In this document: positions 54,386-63,976 of the stretch, piece after piece
Layout: the number at the start of each line of letters is the position of its first letter
Position numbering within the stretch: the stretch's first letter is position 1
DNA from: Paramylibacter kogurei
Lineage (GTDB): Bacteria; Pseudomonadota; Alphaproteobacteria; Rhodobacterales; Rhodobacteraceae
NCBI RefSeq assembly: GCF_002742285.1
Contig: NZ_MDGM01000012.1
Span: forward strand, 744,001 to 808,000
Reading direction: 5' to 3'
DNA length: 64,000 bases
Position numbers and translations under genes: made by a program
The notes under the pieces: model-generated
The model's input: the letters and a program-made list of their open reading frames with translations, nothing else
What the model was told of the DNA's origin: nothing
Database searches by the model: none

Positions 54386-54946
54386 TTAAGTTCCCCGTGC
54401 AATCGCCGCAACGCCTGTGCGCGCCACATCAATCAGGCCAAGTGGGCGCATCAATTCCACAAATGCATCAATTTTTTCGGGCGTTCCCGTCAATTCAAAC
54501 ACAAAACTTTCAAGCGTGGTATCAACCACCTTGGCACGGAATACTTCGGATGTGCGCAAGGCTTCGACACGTTTGTCATCTGTGCCCGCAACCTTGATCA
54601 ACGCCAATTCACGTTCAACGGATGGGCCCTCGACCGTAAGATCATGAACATCATGCACGGCAACCATACGGCCAAGCTGTGCTTTGATTTGCACGATGAT
54701 GGATGGGGTGCCCGTGGTCACAACCGTGATACGAGACAGGTTTTCGCCGTGATCAACCTCTGCCACTGTTAGGCTTTCAATGTTGTAACCACGACCAGAG
54801 AATAGCCCGATAACACGCGCCAAGACACCCGATTCATTATCGACTAAAACCGCAAGTGTATGGGTTTCGATGTCATCGCCCATTGTGCTCTTGAGGTTAT
54901 AGGCGCTTTTGGATGTCGCAGATTTTTTAATGGCCAACGCGTTCAT
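54386..54946 (-). CDS. ilvN: acetolactate synthase small (regulatory) subunit
   Basis: A 186-residue regulatory subunit with an ACT domain (HTLAVLVDNESGVLARVIGL, residues about 28-100) that binds valine for feedback control, and an AHAS C-terminal domain. The start is ATG 54946 (MNALAIKK) with AAGGGA upstream. It is unusual that ilvN is not directly next to ilvB: a sulfotransferase gene lies between them on the same strand. Confidence 0.93.
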   Translation of the reverse strand: MNALAIKKSATSKSAYNLKSTMGDDIETHTLAVLVDNESGVLARVIGLFSGRGYNIESLTVAEVDHGENLSRITVVTTGTPSIIVQIKAQLGRMVAVHDVHDLTVEGPSVERELALIKVAGTDDKRVEALRTSEVFRAKVVDTTLESFVFELTGTPEKIDAFVELMRPLGLIDVARTGVAAIARGT

Positions 54947-55015
54947 GGCAATTTCCCTTCTCGGATTCGATGACGTAAACAATAGCGGATTGAAAACGAA
55001 GTGTCAGCCCGAAGT

Positions 55016-55813
55016 TTACACCAATTCGTATCCGTCACGCAGCGGAGGTTCACCAAAACCAGACAATGATTTTCGCTGTTTTATCAATGTATCGTAAAAC
55101 TGTGGAAATGCGCGCCTGAATGCACGGGATTGGGTGCGCGTCATTTCGTGGCGATAGCGGTCTCTGACAGCTTTGTTCATTTGGGTGAACCGATTTTGTG
55201 CAACATGTTTGATCACGCGGCGCGGATCAATATCCAGCTGCAATTGCGCCAAAATCCGTCGTGTCGTGTCGATTTGTGAAAATGCCAAGTCAGAATAGTA
55301 AATGGGTAAACAATTAGGTCGGTACAACCATTGGGTCAGGCTATCAATTTGGCTACGGATGTTGCGCATTGCGTCGTCTAAATCTTTGATTTCGCTAAAT
55401 GCGTTCATGCCCGATTGGCGGCTTTTGCGCCCATGATCCAACATTGAAAGCGCCATTTCACGCGGATCACGATATGTGGCCTGAACCAATGCGTCGCCTT
55501 GGTCAATCATATTAATCACCACTGGATCTGGGCGGGTATGTGTTTTAATCGCAATAGGGTGACCAATTGCGCGAACTTCATTTTTCAAAGCATTGATATT
55601 ATTGCTATTTAAATGCTGGCAGAAATTAATTTTTCGCGAAATACCAAGTGCGGATTCAGACAATCGCGGTTGTGGGAACCCCGACAATTCAAGCGCGGAT
55701 CGTGTTGTTTCAAATGCGAGCGTGCTTCCACATTTTGTCATGCCATAGCAAAACACGGTCTTTGCGCCCAATGGGTGCGTAGTTGTTGGAAAGCGATGGG
55801 TTAATATGCTCAT
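55016..55813 (-). CDS. sulfotransferase-like P-loop protein
   Basis: A 265-residue protein. FCYGMTKCGSTLAFETTRSA matches the 5'-PSB (PAPS) loop of sulfotransferases, and YRDPREMALSMLDHGRKSRQ matches the 3'-phosphate-binding R-D-P...S segment. No membrane segment is visible. Substrate unknown. It sits between ilvB and ilvN, with terminators on the ilvB side, so it probably has its own promoter. Confidence 0.78.
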   Translation of the reverse strand: MSILTHRFPTTTHPLGAKTVFCYGMTKCGSTLAFETTRSALELSGFPQPRLSESALGISRKINFCQHLNSNNINALKNEVRAIGHPIAIKTHTRPDPVVINMIDQGDALVQATYRDPREMALSMLDHGRKSRQSGMNAFSEIKDLDDAMRNIRSQIDSLTQWLYRPNCLPIYYSDLAFSQIDTTRRILAQLQLDIDPRRVIKHVAQNRFTQMNKAVRDRYRHEMTRTQSRAFRRAFPQFYDTLIKQRKSLSGFGEPPLRDGYELV

Positions 55814-55881
55814 GCCGCGATTTTCCCACAGTGGGTTAAACCAACGGTAAATATTTCGCGTGTCAGTAAAATTTTAGACAT

Positions 55882-55909
55882 AAAAAAGCCCCTCACAATG
55901 GAGGGGCTT
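55882..55909 (-). terminator. intrinsic terminator of ilvB
   Basis: On the minus strand AGCCCCTC pairs with GAGGGGCT, followed by a T-run of six, 18 bases after the ilvB stop. Confidence 0.88.
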
Positions 55910-55927
55910 GTCATTCGTTGGGTGGGG

Positions 55928-57682
55928 TTAAACCATCACCGCGCCGTCGCTGTCGATTGCATCCTTGGTGGATGCATTGCCCAACAGCATTTCATTATGC
56001 GCCTTGCCCGATGGGATCATCGGCAAACAGTTTTCATGTTTTTCAACCAAGCAATCGAAAATAACAGGGCCGTCGTGATTGATCATTTCCATGATTGCAT
56101 CATCCAAATCGGCAGGGTTTGAAACCTGAATACCCTTTGCACCGAATGCTTCGGCCAGTTTTACAAAATCGGGCAGGGATTCAGACCATGAACTGGAATA
56201 GCGTTCACCGTGGAGCAATTCTTGCCATTGGCGCACCATCCCCAGACGTTCATTATTCAAAATGAACTGTTTCACAGGCAGACGGTATTGGGCAGCGGTG
56301 CCCATTTCCTGCATGTTCATCAGCCATGATGCTTCGCCTGCGACGTTAATCACTAGGCTTTCGGGATGTGCCAATTGGATGCCAACGGATGCGGGCATGC
56401 CATATCCCATGGTGCCAAGCCCACCCGATGTCATCCAGCGGTTAGGGTCTTCGAAACCCAGATATTGCGCGGCCCACATTTGGTGCTGGCCAACTTCGGT
56501 GCAAACATAACGATCGTGATCTTTTGTCAATGCTTCCAGACGTTCAAGCGCATATTGCGGTTTAATAATGCTGTCGGATGTTTCGTATGACAGGCATTTA
56601 ACCGCACGCCATTCGTCAATCTGACCCCACCATTTTCTCACATCATTGGCCATCGTTTTGCGGCCACGTGATTTCCAAACCTTGAGCAAATCTTCCAATA
56701 CATGGGCAACATCGCCCAGAATTGGCACATCAACATGAATCACCTTGTTAATGGATGATGCATCAATATCAATATGCGCCTTTTTGGAATGTGGGCTGAA
56801 TTTTGGAATGACGCCGGTGATACGGTCATCAAAACGCGCCCCAACACAAATCATCAGATCGCAATCATGCATGGTCAAGTTGGCCTCATACGTGCCGTGC
56901 ATGCCCAACATGCCCAACCAGTTGTCACCAGATGCAGGATAGGCGCCAAGCCCCATAAGCGTTGATGTGATCGGAAAATTGGTTTCCTTGACCAATTCGC
57001 GCAACAATTGGCTGGCTGCTTTGCCAGAATTGATAACGCCACCACCAGAATAAATAACCGGTTTTTTTGCCGTTTCCATCAAGGTCGCCAATTCGGTGAT
57101 CGCATCCATATCCCCCTTGAGGCGGGGTTGATAATGGGATGTTTTCGCCTTTTTCGGTGGCATATATTCACCGTTTGCGAATTGAACATCCTTGGGGATG
57201 TCAATCAAAACGGGGCCGGGGCGACCGCTTGTTGCGATATGAAACGCTTGGTGCAGCGTTTCGGCCAATTGATCGGTTTCTTTCACCAACCAGTTGTGCT
57301 TGGTGCAGGGGCGGGTGATGCCAACGGTGTCTGCCTCTTGGAATGCATCAGATCCGATCATGAATGTGGGAACCTGACCCGTCAAAACGATCATCGGAAT
57401 GCTGTCCATCAACGCATCGGTCATGCCTGTAACGGCATTGGTGGCACCCGGGCCAGATGTTACCAAAACAACGCCCGGTTTGCCCGTGGAACGTGCGTAA
57501 CCCTCGGCGGCATGTGTGGCACCTTGTTCGTGACGCACAAGGATATGGCGAATATCATTCTGTTGAAAAATCTCATCGTAAATAGGAAGAACAGCACCGC
57601 CTGGATACCCAAATACGGTATCAACGCCTTGATCTTTCAAAGCTTTTACAACGATTTGAGCACCTGTCATTTGCTTGCTCAT
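55928..57682 (-). CDS. ilvB: acetolactate synthase large (catalytic) subunit
   Basis: A 584-residue TPP enzyme making acetolactate or acetohydroxybutyrate for Val, Leu and Ile. The catalytic Glu segment RHEQGATHAAEGYARSTGKP, the FAD-region, and the TPP/Mg motif region INVAGEASWLMNMQE are visible; the last has Glu where many homologs have Asp. The start ATG 57682 has AGGAGA upstream. An Ile/Val leader peptide and attenuator precede it (57717-57805). Confidence 0.95.
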   Translation of the reverse strand: MSKQMTGAQIVVKALKDQGVDTVFGYPGGAVLPIYDEIFQQNDIRHILVRHEQGATHAAEGYARSTGKPGVVLVTSGPGATNAVTGMTDALMDSIPMIVLTGQVPTFMIGSDAFQEADTVGITRPCTKHNWLVKETDQLAETLHQAFHIATSGRPGPVLIDIPKDVQFANGEYMPPKKAKTSHYQPRLKGDMDAITELATLMETAKKPVIYSGGGVINSGKAASQLLRELVKETNFPITSTLMGLGAYPASGDNWLGMLGMHGTYEANLTMHDCDLMICVGARFDDRITGVIPKFSPHSKKAHIDIDASSINKVIHVDVPILGDVAHVLEDLLKVWKSRGRKTMANDVRKWWGQIDEWRAVKCLSYETSDSIIKPQYALERLEALTKDHDRYVCTEVGQHQMWAAQYLGFEDPNRWMTSGGLGTMGYGMPASVGIQLAHPESLVINVAGEASWLMNMQEMGTAAQYRLPVKQFILNNERLGMVRQWQELLHGERYSSSWSESLPDFVKLAEAFGAKGIQVSNPADLDDAIMEMINHDGPVIFDCLVEKHENCLPMIPSGKAHNEMLLGNASTKDAIDSDGAVMV

Positions 57683-57716
57683 GTGAATCTCCTATGTGTG
57701 TCGATGCGATAGATAT

Positions 57717-57765
57717 AAAAAAACCCCCAATTGGGGGCAACACTGAAAGGGAGCCCTTACAGTGT
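57717..57765 (-). promoter_or_regulatory. ilvB transcription attenuator
   Basis: On the minus strand, first a hairpin of ACACTGTAAGGG with CCCTTTCAGTGT (57740-57765), then a CCCCC-AATT-GGGGG stem (57724-57737) followed by seven T residues. The second is an intrinsic terminator 35 bases before ilvB; the first could pause polymerase or compete with an antiterminator. Located right after the leader peptide. Confidence 0.8.
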
Positions 57766-57766
57766 G

Positions 57767-57805
57767 TTACATCACCACGACGATATTTTGACATTGCGTT
57801 TTCAT
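57767..57805 (-). CDS. ilv leader peptide MKTQCQNIVVVM
   Basis: A 12-codon frame with one Ile and three consecutive Val codons (ATC GTC GTG GTG) ending just before the first hairpin. This is the classic layout for attenuation by Ile/Val tRNA charging. Its ATG lies at the predicted transcription start, so translation would be leaderless. Too short for gene finders. Confidence 0.75.
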   Translation of the reverse strand: MKTQCQNIVVVM

Positions 57806-57811
57806 AGGGGC

Positions 57812-57839
57812 AATGTAGCGTGCTTATGATCAGCGTCAA
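57812..57839 (-). promoter_or_regulatory. sigma-70 promoter of ilvB
   Basis: On the minus strand TTGACG (57834-57839) and TACATT (57812-57817) are 16 bases apart. The start of transcription is expected near 57805, the A of the leader-peptide ATG. Confidence 0.65.
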
Positions 57840-57933
57840 GGGCATATTTGCAATTTAATATGCTAAATAGGGTGGTTTTTGGTAATTTTATTTCGAAAAC
57901 ATGTCTGAAACGTATTTTAATTACAAAAATACG

Positions 57934-58767
57934 CTATCCTTTGCCATCGACCAACACATCGGGGAGCTTGATCGTAGCAACCTGTTCCAAAATTGATCCG
58001 CGATCCTGTTTCAACATTTCGGGGTTCACATCCTCTGGGCTGGCAAGGGGCTGCCATTGGTTGGCGATATACACCTCTAGCCCTGAAAATTTTGCTTTGT
58101 AATCCATCTTGGGCGATCCGGGCACCCAATAACCAAGATAGACATAATCCAACCCCATTTCCTGTGCCAATGCGATGTGATCAAGGATCATATGGGTTCC
58201 GGGGCTTTTGCCGCTGCGCTCTGGATTGAAAAACGAATAAACCATCGACAACCCGTCATCCAAAATATCTGTCAGGCTTGCTGCTTGCAATTTGCGCCGC
58301 GCGTTTGGCGCATCTTCGAAATATTCAATGATGCGGGTCTGAACAGGCGTTTCTTCGACCATGGCCGCGAATTCGAACATATCCATATCGGCCATGCCGC
58401 CATCCGCATGACGCGTTTCCAAATAATCCTTGAACAGATCATATTGTTCATCCGTGGCCCAAGCGGTGTGTGCCTCGCGCATTAAATCGCGATTTTTGCG
58501 CATGATGCGTTTTTGCGAATTGCGCGGTTTGAAATCGGCCACACGAATACGTGCCGATAAACAAGCGGCGCAGTTCGCACATGACGGGCGGTAGAGCACA
58601 TTTTGCGAACGACGAAATCCTTGTTTAGACAGCGCATCATTCAATGCCTTGCCATGTTCGTCTGCCAAACCCGTAAACAGTTTGCGTTCAACCTTGCCGT
58701 CCAGATACGGGCAGGGCTGTGATGCGGTAACATAAAACTGTGGTGCAACGGGCAGGGTGTGACGCAT
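57934..58767 (-). CDS. bpt: aspartate/glutamate leucyltransferase (ATE/Bpt family)
   Basis: A 277-residue aminoacyl-tRNA-protein transferase of the bacterial Bpt type, which adds Leu to N-terminal Asp or Glu and so marks proteins for ClpAP. It shows the N-terminal Cys-rich part (CPYLDG and [15 protein letters not shown]) and the GNAT-like C-terminal part ([20 protein letters not shown]). Monocistronic by appearance. Confidence 0.92.
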   Translation of the reverse strand: MRHTLPVAPQFYVTASQPCPYLDGKVERKLFTGLADEHGKALNDALSKQGFRRSQNVLYRPSCANCAACLSARIRVADFKPRNSQKRIMRKNRDLMREAHTAWATDEQYDLFKDYLETRHADGGMADMDMFEFAAMVEETPVQTRIIEYFEDAPNARRKLQAASLTDILDDGLSMVYSFFNPERSGKSPGTHMILDHIALAQEMGLDYVYLGYWVPGSPKMDYKAKFSGLEVYIANQWQPLASPEDVNPEMLKQDRGSILEQVATIKLPDVLVDGKG

Positions 58768-58857
58768 TGGTTTACTCTTATTCGTCAGTAATCATTTGAT
58801 ACTGGTGGTTATACCCTAGGCTAGCAAAGGTTTTATGACGTTTCAACCGAGCGACAA

Positions 58858-59313
58858 TCACAAATCCATGGGTTTATTAATGGCGGTCGTGCCCAATAGA
58901 TAATCATGCAAACCTTGGCCGTGTGAATTCAAAAATGTCATCAACAAGCTAAGAAGCAATAGCGGAAACACCAAAAAGTTAAACATATAAAGACCCGTGT
59001 GCCACATGGATTCCTGTTTGTTTAACCGATTGCCGTATTTATTTCGAATTTCGATACCTGCAATCATCATGCCAACGGTGGCGGATTTCTGGTTCAAGAA
59101 ATACGCACGATAAGCAAAGTTAAGAACAAAGATGAAAAAACCAAAGACCATCATCAACCCAAGGGTCGCAATCGTGGCGGCCAAAAATATCAGCACCAAA
59201 ATTATAACATCAATCACCCAGGCGATAAACCGTTTGAATGGAACGCCTTCGTAAAATTGTGCGTCCAGATGTGGATCTGGCAGGCCCGATAGATCGTGAT
59301 CAAAACTTAACAT
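58858..59313 (-). CDS. RDD family membrane protein
   Basis: A 151-residue inner-membrane protein. FKRFIAWVIDVIILVLIFLA carries the R-x-x-A-x-x-x-D variant of the RDD signature. Three transmembrane helices lie near residues 30-50, 55-75 and 110-130. Function unknown in this family, with transport or Na+/H+ roles proposed. A terminator lies between it and the DUF2852 gene. Confidence 0.85.
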   Translation of the reverse strand: MLSFDHDLSGLPDPHLDAQFYEGVPFKRFIAWVIDVIILVLIFLAATIATLGLMMVFGFFIFVLNFAYRAYFLNQKSATVGMMIAGIEIRNKYGNRLNKQESMWHTGLYMFNFLVFPLLLLSLLMTFLNSHGQGLHDYLLGTTAINKPMDL

Positions 59314-59323
59314 ATCTGTTCCC

Positions 59324-59358
59324 GAAAAAAATGCTCCGCCCCAATATGGGGGCGAAGC
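59324..59358 (-). terminator. intrinsic terminator after DUF2852 gene
   Basis: On the minus strand GCTTCGCCCCC and GGGGCGGAGC form a stem around ATATT, followed by ATTTTTTT. It separates DUF2852 from RDD. Confidence 0.8.
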
Positions 59359-59399
59359 GACAAGTTCACAATAGGGGAGATAGCGGAACTTGCAATGCG

Positions 59400-59765
59400 T
59401 TAAGCCGTTGTTTTCTTGGCCTTTGCACGGTCATTCATGAATTCGTCAAATTCGGTTTTATCCTTGGCATCGCGCAGACGTTGCAAGAAAGATTGAAACG
59501 CGGATTGTTCATCTTCAAGACGTTGCAAGGTTTCTTCCTTATACGCATCAAACGCGGTGTTCCCCGTGGATGAATGGCGACGGTTTTGTGAACAGTGGAA
59601 AAAAGAACGTGACATACGGTTGCTCCATATCATGTAAAAAAGGATGGCAAGACCAACGGGCCAGACAAATATAAACCCAAGTATCATTGCTGCGATCCAT
59701 GCCTTTTTGCCTTTTGCATCAAGCCAAGCGACAGCATCGGCGAGCCAAATAGCGGGGGTAGACAT
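59400..59765 (-). CDS. DUF2852 domain protein
   Basis: A 121-residue protein with one or two membrane helices (AWIAAMILGFIFVWPVGLAI), a basic WSNRMSR segment and a C-terminal coiled-coil-like helix (FDAYKEETLQRLEDEQSAFQ). DUF2852 proteins are conserved in Rhodobacterales, with no known function. The ATG has AAAGGA upstream. Confidence 0.85.
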   Translation of the reverse strand: MSTPAIWLADAVAWLDAKGKKAWIAAMILGFIFVWPVGLAILFYMIWSNRMSRSFFHCSQNRRHSSTGNTAFDAYKEETLQRLEDEQSAFQSFLQRLRDAKDKTEFDEFMNDRAKAKKTTA

Positions 59766-59906
59766 TTTGGTATTCCTTTCTGTTTGCGGTTCTGAATAAT
59801 GTAAATGTTATTCACATTAACATATTTAGCAAGGAAATTTTGAATAACAAGGGGGTGGTGCAAAAATGTGTTGTTTTTCATAACAGATCGGCGCAATGCT
59901 GATGAT

Positions 59907-60581
59907 ATGAGCAAAGATTCACCAAAATCATATGCCTCGCCACCCTGTTTTGCCCATGAATTAATTCAAACCGACGATGGGTTTGGTGTTGTTGATCCAC
60001 AAGCCGAACTGGACACCGCGCGATGGCGCAAGGCCACGCGGGCGGCATTGATTGACGCACGTTTGGGTGTTTCTGTGGATGAACGCAAAAAACTAGCGCG
60101 TGATATCGGTGATATGCTGGATCAGATTATCAATCCAACGGCGGGGCATATTATCAGCCTCTACTGGCCATTTCGCGGTGAATTAGATTTGCGTGGCTGG
60201 ATGGCGCGGGCATTCGCGCGGGGTGCAAAAATTACACTGCCTGTTGTTGTGAAAAAACACGCGCCGCTGATTTTTCGCGAATGGACGCCAGACTGTGAAA
60301 TGACGCGGGGCGTTTGGAATATTCCCATTCCCGCCACAAACGCAGAAATAATACCCAATATTGTGATTTCACCGCTGGTTGGGTTTGATCCCCAATGTTA
60401 TCGGCTGGGATATGGGGGCGGGTTTTATGATCGTACCTTGGCCGCGATGACGAAAAAGCCATTGATAATCGGTGTTGGGCATCCCGTTGGGGCATTGAAA
60501 ACCATATTCCCTCAACCCCACGATATTCCGATGGATATGATTATTACGGGCGTAGACCACGTGATGGAACGCCCCGATTAG
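59907..60581 (+). CDS. 5-formyltetrahydrofolate cyclo-ligase
   Basis: A 224-residue enzyme that recycles 5-formyl-THF to 5,10-methenyl-THF with ATP. The signature LGYGGGFYDRTL and the substrate segment YWPFRGELDLR are visible. I start at ATG 59907 (MSKDSPK), although an in-frame TTG lies further upstream; the first 50 residues are not part of the family core. It converges with tetR, and the stop codons overlap by two bases. Confidence 0.88.
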   Translation: MSKDSPKSYASPPCFAHELIQTDDGFGVVDPQAELDTARWRKATRAALIDARLGVSVDERKKLARDIGDMLDQIINPTAGHIISLYWPFRGELDLRGWMARAFARGAKITLPVVVKKHAPLIFREWTPDCEMTRGVWNIPIPATNAEIIPNIVISPLVGFDPQCYRLGYGGGFYDRTLAAMTKKPLIIGVGHPVGALKTIFPQPHDIPMDMIITGVDHVMERPD

Positions 60582-61192
60582 TCATCATTTGGCAAAACGC
60601 CCAAACCACGCAGATATATACCAAGCCCGCTTTCCATCAAATCTTCGGGTGAAAACGGCGAACGCTGTCCTGGTTCACCACGAGCGAACAATTCAACCAC
60701 ACCATGGCTCATCGCCCAGATATGTTGGCTGACCATTGTTGCGGGTGGGCGGCGATGGGCTGGTAAATCTTTGATCAATTCTTCGCAGGCATGCACTAAT
60801 ACGCCAAGTGCGCGATTAGCTACTGCGGCCAAATCGGGATCGCTGTTAATCGCAACACCGCTTTCAAACATTGCGATGTAATGCCCCGAATGTTTTTTGG
60901 CGAATGCCTGATACGCACGCCCCGTGGATTCCAGTGCGGCCAGTGGCGTATTCCCCTTGGCATAGGCAAATTCCATAAGATCACCGAAAATACCAAACCC
61001 TTCGCGTGCGACCTCTGCGATCAAGGCTTCGCGGCCTTCAAAATGGCGATAGGGTGCAGCGGCGGACACGCCGGCCAGTTTTGCCGCCTCTGACATTGTG
61101 AAACCTGTGGGGCCTTTTTCTTCGATCAACTGAATGGTCGAATCAATCAAAGCCTGTTTCAGATTTCCGTGGTGGTATCCTTTTCTAGCCAA
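60578..61192 (-). CDS. TetR family transcriptional regulator
   Basis: A 204-residue repressor-type regulator. The HTH is GFTMSEAAKLAGVSAAAPYR (residues about 28-47), and a TetR_C_33-like ligand domain follows. The likely start is a TTG at 61192 (LARKGYHHGNL), which overlaps the end of the PPK2 gene by eight bases; the family start is usually MARKGYHHGNL. Longer frames read through PPK2 in another frame. Confidence 0.83.
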   Translation of the reverse strand: MARKGYHHGNLKQALIDSTIQLIEEKGPTGFTMSEAAKLAGVSAAAPYRHFEGREALIAEVAREGFGIFGDLMEFAYAKGNTPLAALESTGRAYQAFAKKHSGHYIAMFESGVAINSDPDLAAVANRALGVLVHACEELIKDLPAHRRPPATMVSQHIWAMSHGVVELFARGEPGQRSPFSPEDLMESGLGIYLRGLGVLPNDD

Positions 61193-62051
61193 TGATTTCT
61201 GGCCCACCAACGATTTTGGGATCTGGTTTTGATACCACCTTTTCGTTTTTTTGTGCATAGGGGATTTGAGCCAAAACCGTGCGAATGGCATTGATGCGTG
61301 CACGTTTTTTGTCGTCAGTACGCACAATCACCCAAGGTGCGTGTTTGGAATGGGTTTTTTTGAAATTTTCCTGAATGGCGGTGGTGTATTCATCCCATTT
61401 CGCCAATCCTTTGACATCAATCCCAGACAATTTCCATTGTTTCAAACGATCGGATTCACGCGACAAGAAACGGCGCAATTGTTCGCCCCGACCAACATTC
61501 AGCCAAAGTTTGATCAAGATGATCCCATCATCCACCAACATGTCCTCAAATTCATTGACCTGTGCGAAAAAATGTTTGCGTTGTTCGTCGGTGCAAAATC
61601 CAAAAACCTTTTCCACCACACCGCGATTATACCAGGAGCGGTCAAAAAATACGATTTCACCAGCACTTGGCATGTGTTGGATGTAGCGTTGGAAATACCA
61701 TTGGCCGCGTTCTGTTTCGCTGGGTTTGGACAATGCCACAACCCGCGCCGAACGCGGGTTCAGGTTTTCGCGAAACCGTTTGATCGTGCCACCTTTGCCA
61801 GCGGCGTCGCGCCCCTCGAATATAATTGCGATACGTGCACCAGATTCTTGTGCCCAAGATTGCAGCTTAACCAATTCCACTTGCAAATCTTCGATTGTGT
61901 CTTCGTATTCGTCTTTGTCCATCTGTTTGTCATAAGGAAAAGATTTATCCAAAATCTCTTTCTTGCTGGCGGTTTGGATTGATTTTCGAATGCTGTCGGG
62001 GGCTTCGTTTTCATAAAATGCACTGATCGCGCCGTCGAATGGTTTTTGCAT
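61185..62051 (-). CDS. ppk2: polyphosphate kinase 2
   Basis: A 288-residue PPK2-family enzyme that transfers phosphate between polyphosphate and nucleotides. Walker A is FEGRDAAGKGGTIKRF, Walker B region VFFDRSWYNRGVVE, and the lid includes LSRESDRLKQWKLS. Single-domain type. It is followed by the overlapping TetR gene, a likely coregulated pair. Confidence 0.93.
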   Translation of the reverse strand: MQKPFDGAISAFYENEAPDSIRKSIQTASKKEILDKSFPYDKQMDKDEYEDTIEDLQVELVKLQSWAQESGARIAIIFEGRDAAGKGGTIKRFRENLNPRSARVVALSKPSETERGQWYFQRYIQHMPSAGEIVFFDRSWYNRGVVEKVFGFCTDEQRKHFFAQVNEFEDMLVDDGIILIKLWLNVGRGEQLRRFLSRESDRLKQWKLSGIDVKGLAKWDEYTTAIQENFKKTHSKHAPWVIVRTDDKKRARINAIRTVLAQIPYAQKNEKVVSKPDPKIVGGPEIIG

Positions 62052-62106
62052 GGGCTTCCCTTTGAACTTTCACCAACATATGCGCAGATTTTGCGCGCTT
62101 GCAAGG

Positions 62107-63060
62107 TTAGGGGCGCGTTAATCGTGCGATTGCGCTGTAAATTTCGGGTGTCGCCAATTGATGTGCACCGTGTCCCATACTTGGGATCAATGTTAAGTTT
62201 GCGTGCGGCACGCGCTGTTTCATCACCTTGGCGTGGATTGCGGCGGGAACGGAACGATCACGTGTGCCGTGGATGATTTCGATGGGCAGGGATAATTCAT
62301 CATAACGTTGGGACATCAATTTGATATTTCTCAACAATCCGCGCACCTGTCGTGCATTAGCGCGAAATGATTTTGGTCGCACGGTCAACGCCGTGCCGAC
62401 GTGATCCAGAAACCCGTCTGGTGGGGATTGTGGCGTGAAAACCCGTGCATAGTCATTTCGAATTTTGCGTGTGGGGACAAAGGCTGAGATGATCGGGGCA
62501 ACGATATAGCTGGTCAATGGATGCCCAACATAATCATATAAATCGGATGGTGGAATGATCCACGGGTTTGAAACCGAAGAGAGCAATAATATCCCATCCA
62601 GCATTTGTGGATAATCCAATGCCCAAGCAATTGCGACCGCACCACCCAATGAATAACCAACAACGACGGCGTTTTTAATGCCAAGCTTTTGCGTTGCTTG
62701 GCGCAATATGTCGGCCTGATATTGCGGGCTTTCGCCCTTGATATCGTAAACATCGGTATATCCATGACCCGGGCGATCAAAGGCAATAACGGTATAGTTT
62801 TTCGATAGCTCAGGCGCGACCTTGAACGTCCAATCGCGCAGGTTTCCACCCGCGCCATGCAACAAAATGATCACAGGCGCACGCCCAATGGGCGGACCCA
62901 TTTTCACATAATGCACACGCTTGCCCGCGATATTGAGAAAATCACCAATGGGTGGATGGTTTTTTTCGGCAATCTGTACCGAACGCACCGCACTGATCCA
63001 GACAATCAATGTGATTGCAATTGCTGCGAACAGACAGATTATGCCAATTTTAACCAGCAT
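62107..63060 (-). CDS. membrane-anchored alpha/beta hydrolase
   Basis: A 317-residue hydrolase. Residues 3-25 are one transmembrane helix. The oxyanion segment [12 protein letters not shown], the nucleophile elbow GYSLGG and the final His in SMGHGAHQL complete the triad. The ATG at 63060 (MLVKIG) has AGGTG upstream and overlaps the metA end by 11 bases. The substrate is unknown. Confidence 0.87.
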   Translation of the reverse strand: MLVKIGIICLFAAIAITLIVWISAVRSVQIAEKNHPPIGDFLNIAGKRVHYVKMGPPIGRAPVIILLHGAGGNLRDWTFKVAPELSKNYTVIAFDRPGHGYTDVYDIKGESPQYQADILRQATQKLGIKNAVVVGYSLGGAVAIAWALDYPQMLDGILLLSSVSNPWIIPPSDLYDYVGHPLTSYIVAPIISAFVPTRKIRNDYARVFTPQSPPDGFLDHVGTALTVRPKSFRANARQVRGLLRNIKLMSQRYDELSLPIEIIHGTRDRSVPAAIHAKVMKQRVPHANLTLIPSMGHGAHQLATPEIYSAIARLTRP

Positions 63061-63976
63061 CCACACCTATCTTGTTTAGATCATACGGCGTGGACTGATA
63101 AATTTCGTTAATCCAGTTGCCATAAAGCAAATGTGCATGGCTGCGCCAACGATTGGTTGGTTCACGCGATGGATCATCATCGGGGTAATAATTCATCGGA
63201 ACATTGATCGGCGTATTGCTCGCCACATCGCGATCATATTCTTCTTTCAATGTGCCATCATCATATTCAAAATGGTTGAACACATAAATTGCGCGATGAT
63301 CGGGGTCTTCGATCAAACACGGCCCTGTTTCGGACGAGCTGATCAAGGTTTTCAGACGATCATTTGCGCTGATATCGGCGGGGTCGATTTCTGTCCAACG
63401 GCTTACGGGCATGACGATATCATCGGAAAATCCGCGCAAAAATGGCGATGATTTATCTGTGATCGTATGGCGAAAACAGCCAAATGCCTTGGCATCCAAC
63501 ATCTGTTTGTCGATGTTGTGAAAATGATAGATCATGGCCATGGCACCCCAGCAGACGCCAAAGGTGGAATGCACATTGGTCTGTGTCCATTCCATCACCT
63601 CTTTCATTTCATCCCAATAGGTTACATCGCCAAATGGCAGATGCTCAATCGGCGCACCCGTGATAATCAGCCCATCGAACTTGCGCGATTTCACTTCTTG
63701 GAAGGTTGTATAAAACGCATCCATGTGATCGGCACTTGTGTTTTTGGACGTATGTTCCGTCATTTGGATCAGGGTAAATTCAATCTGCAACGGTGTTGCA
63801 CCAATCAGGCGCGCAAATTGCGTTTCTGTTTGAATTTTCTTGGGCATCAAATTCAAAAGCGCGATTTGCAACGGGCGGATATCTTGGCGTTGTGCGTCTT
63901 TGTTTGACATCACGCTCACGCCTTCGGATTTCAACACGTCAAAGGCAGGGAGCTTGGATGGAATTTTGATCGGCAT
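63050..63976 (-). CDS. metA: homoserine O-acyltransferase (MetA)
   Basis: A 308-residue MetA-family enzyme that activates homoserine for methionine synthesis. The catalytic Cys is in [10 protein letters not shown] and the His and Glu in FNHFEYD. Whether it uses succinyl-CoA or acetyl-CoA cannot be told from these motifs. Its upstream region is cut at the window end, so a SAM riboswitch, frequent before alphaproteobacterial met genes, cannot be checked. Confidence 0.95.
   Translation of the reverse strand: MPIKIPSKLPAFDVLKSEGVSVMSNKDAQRQDIRPLQIALLNLMPKKIQTETQFARLIGATPLQIEFTLIQMTEHTSKNTSADHMDAFYTTFQEVKSRKFDGLIITGAPIEHLPFGDVTYWDEMKEVMEWTQTNVHSTFGVCWGAMAMIYHFHNIDKQMLDAKAFGCFRHTITDKSSPFLRGFSDDIVMPVSRWTEIDPADISANDRLKTLISSSETGPCLIEDPDHRAIYVFNHFEYDDGTLKEEYDRDVASNTPINVPMNYYPDDDPSREPTNRWRSHAHLLYGNWINEIYQSTPYDLNKIGVDAG

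Noticed and set aside
57008-57712. 234-codon plus-strand frame over ilvB
   Set aside because: Antisense shadow of acetolactate synthase; no start signals.
61251-61982. 243-codon plus-strand frame over ppk2
   Set aside because: Antisense to PPK2 with all its motifs; the translation shows no known domain.
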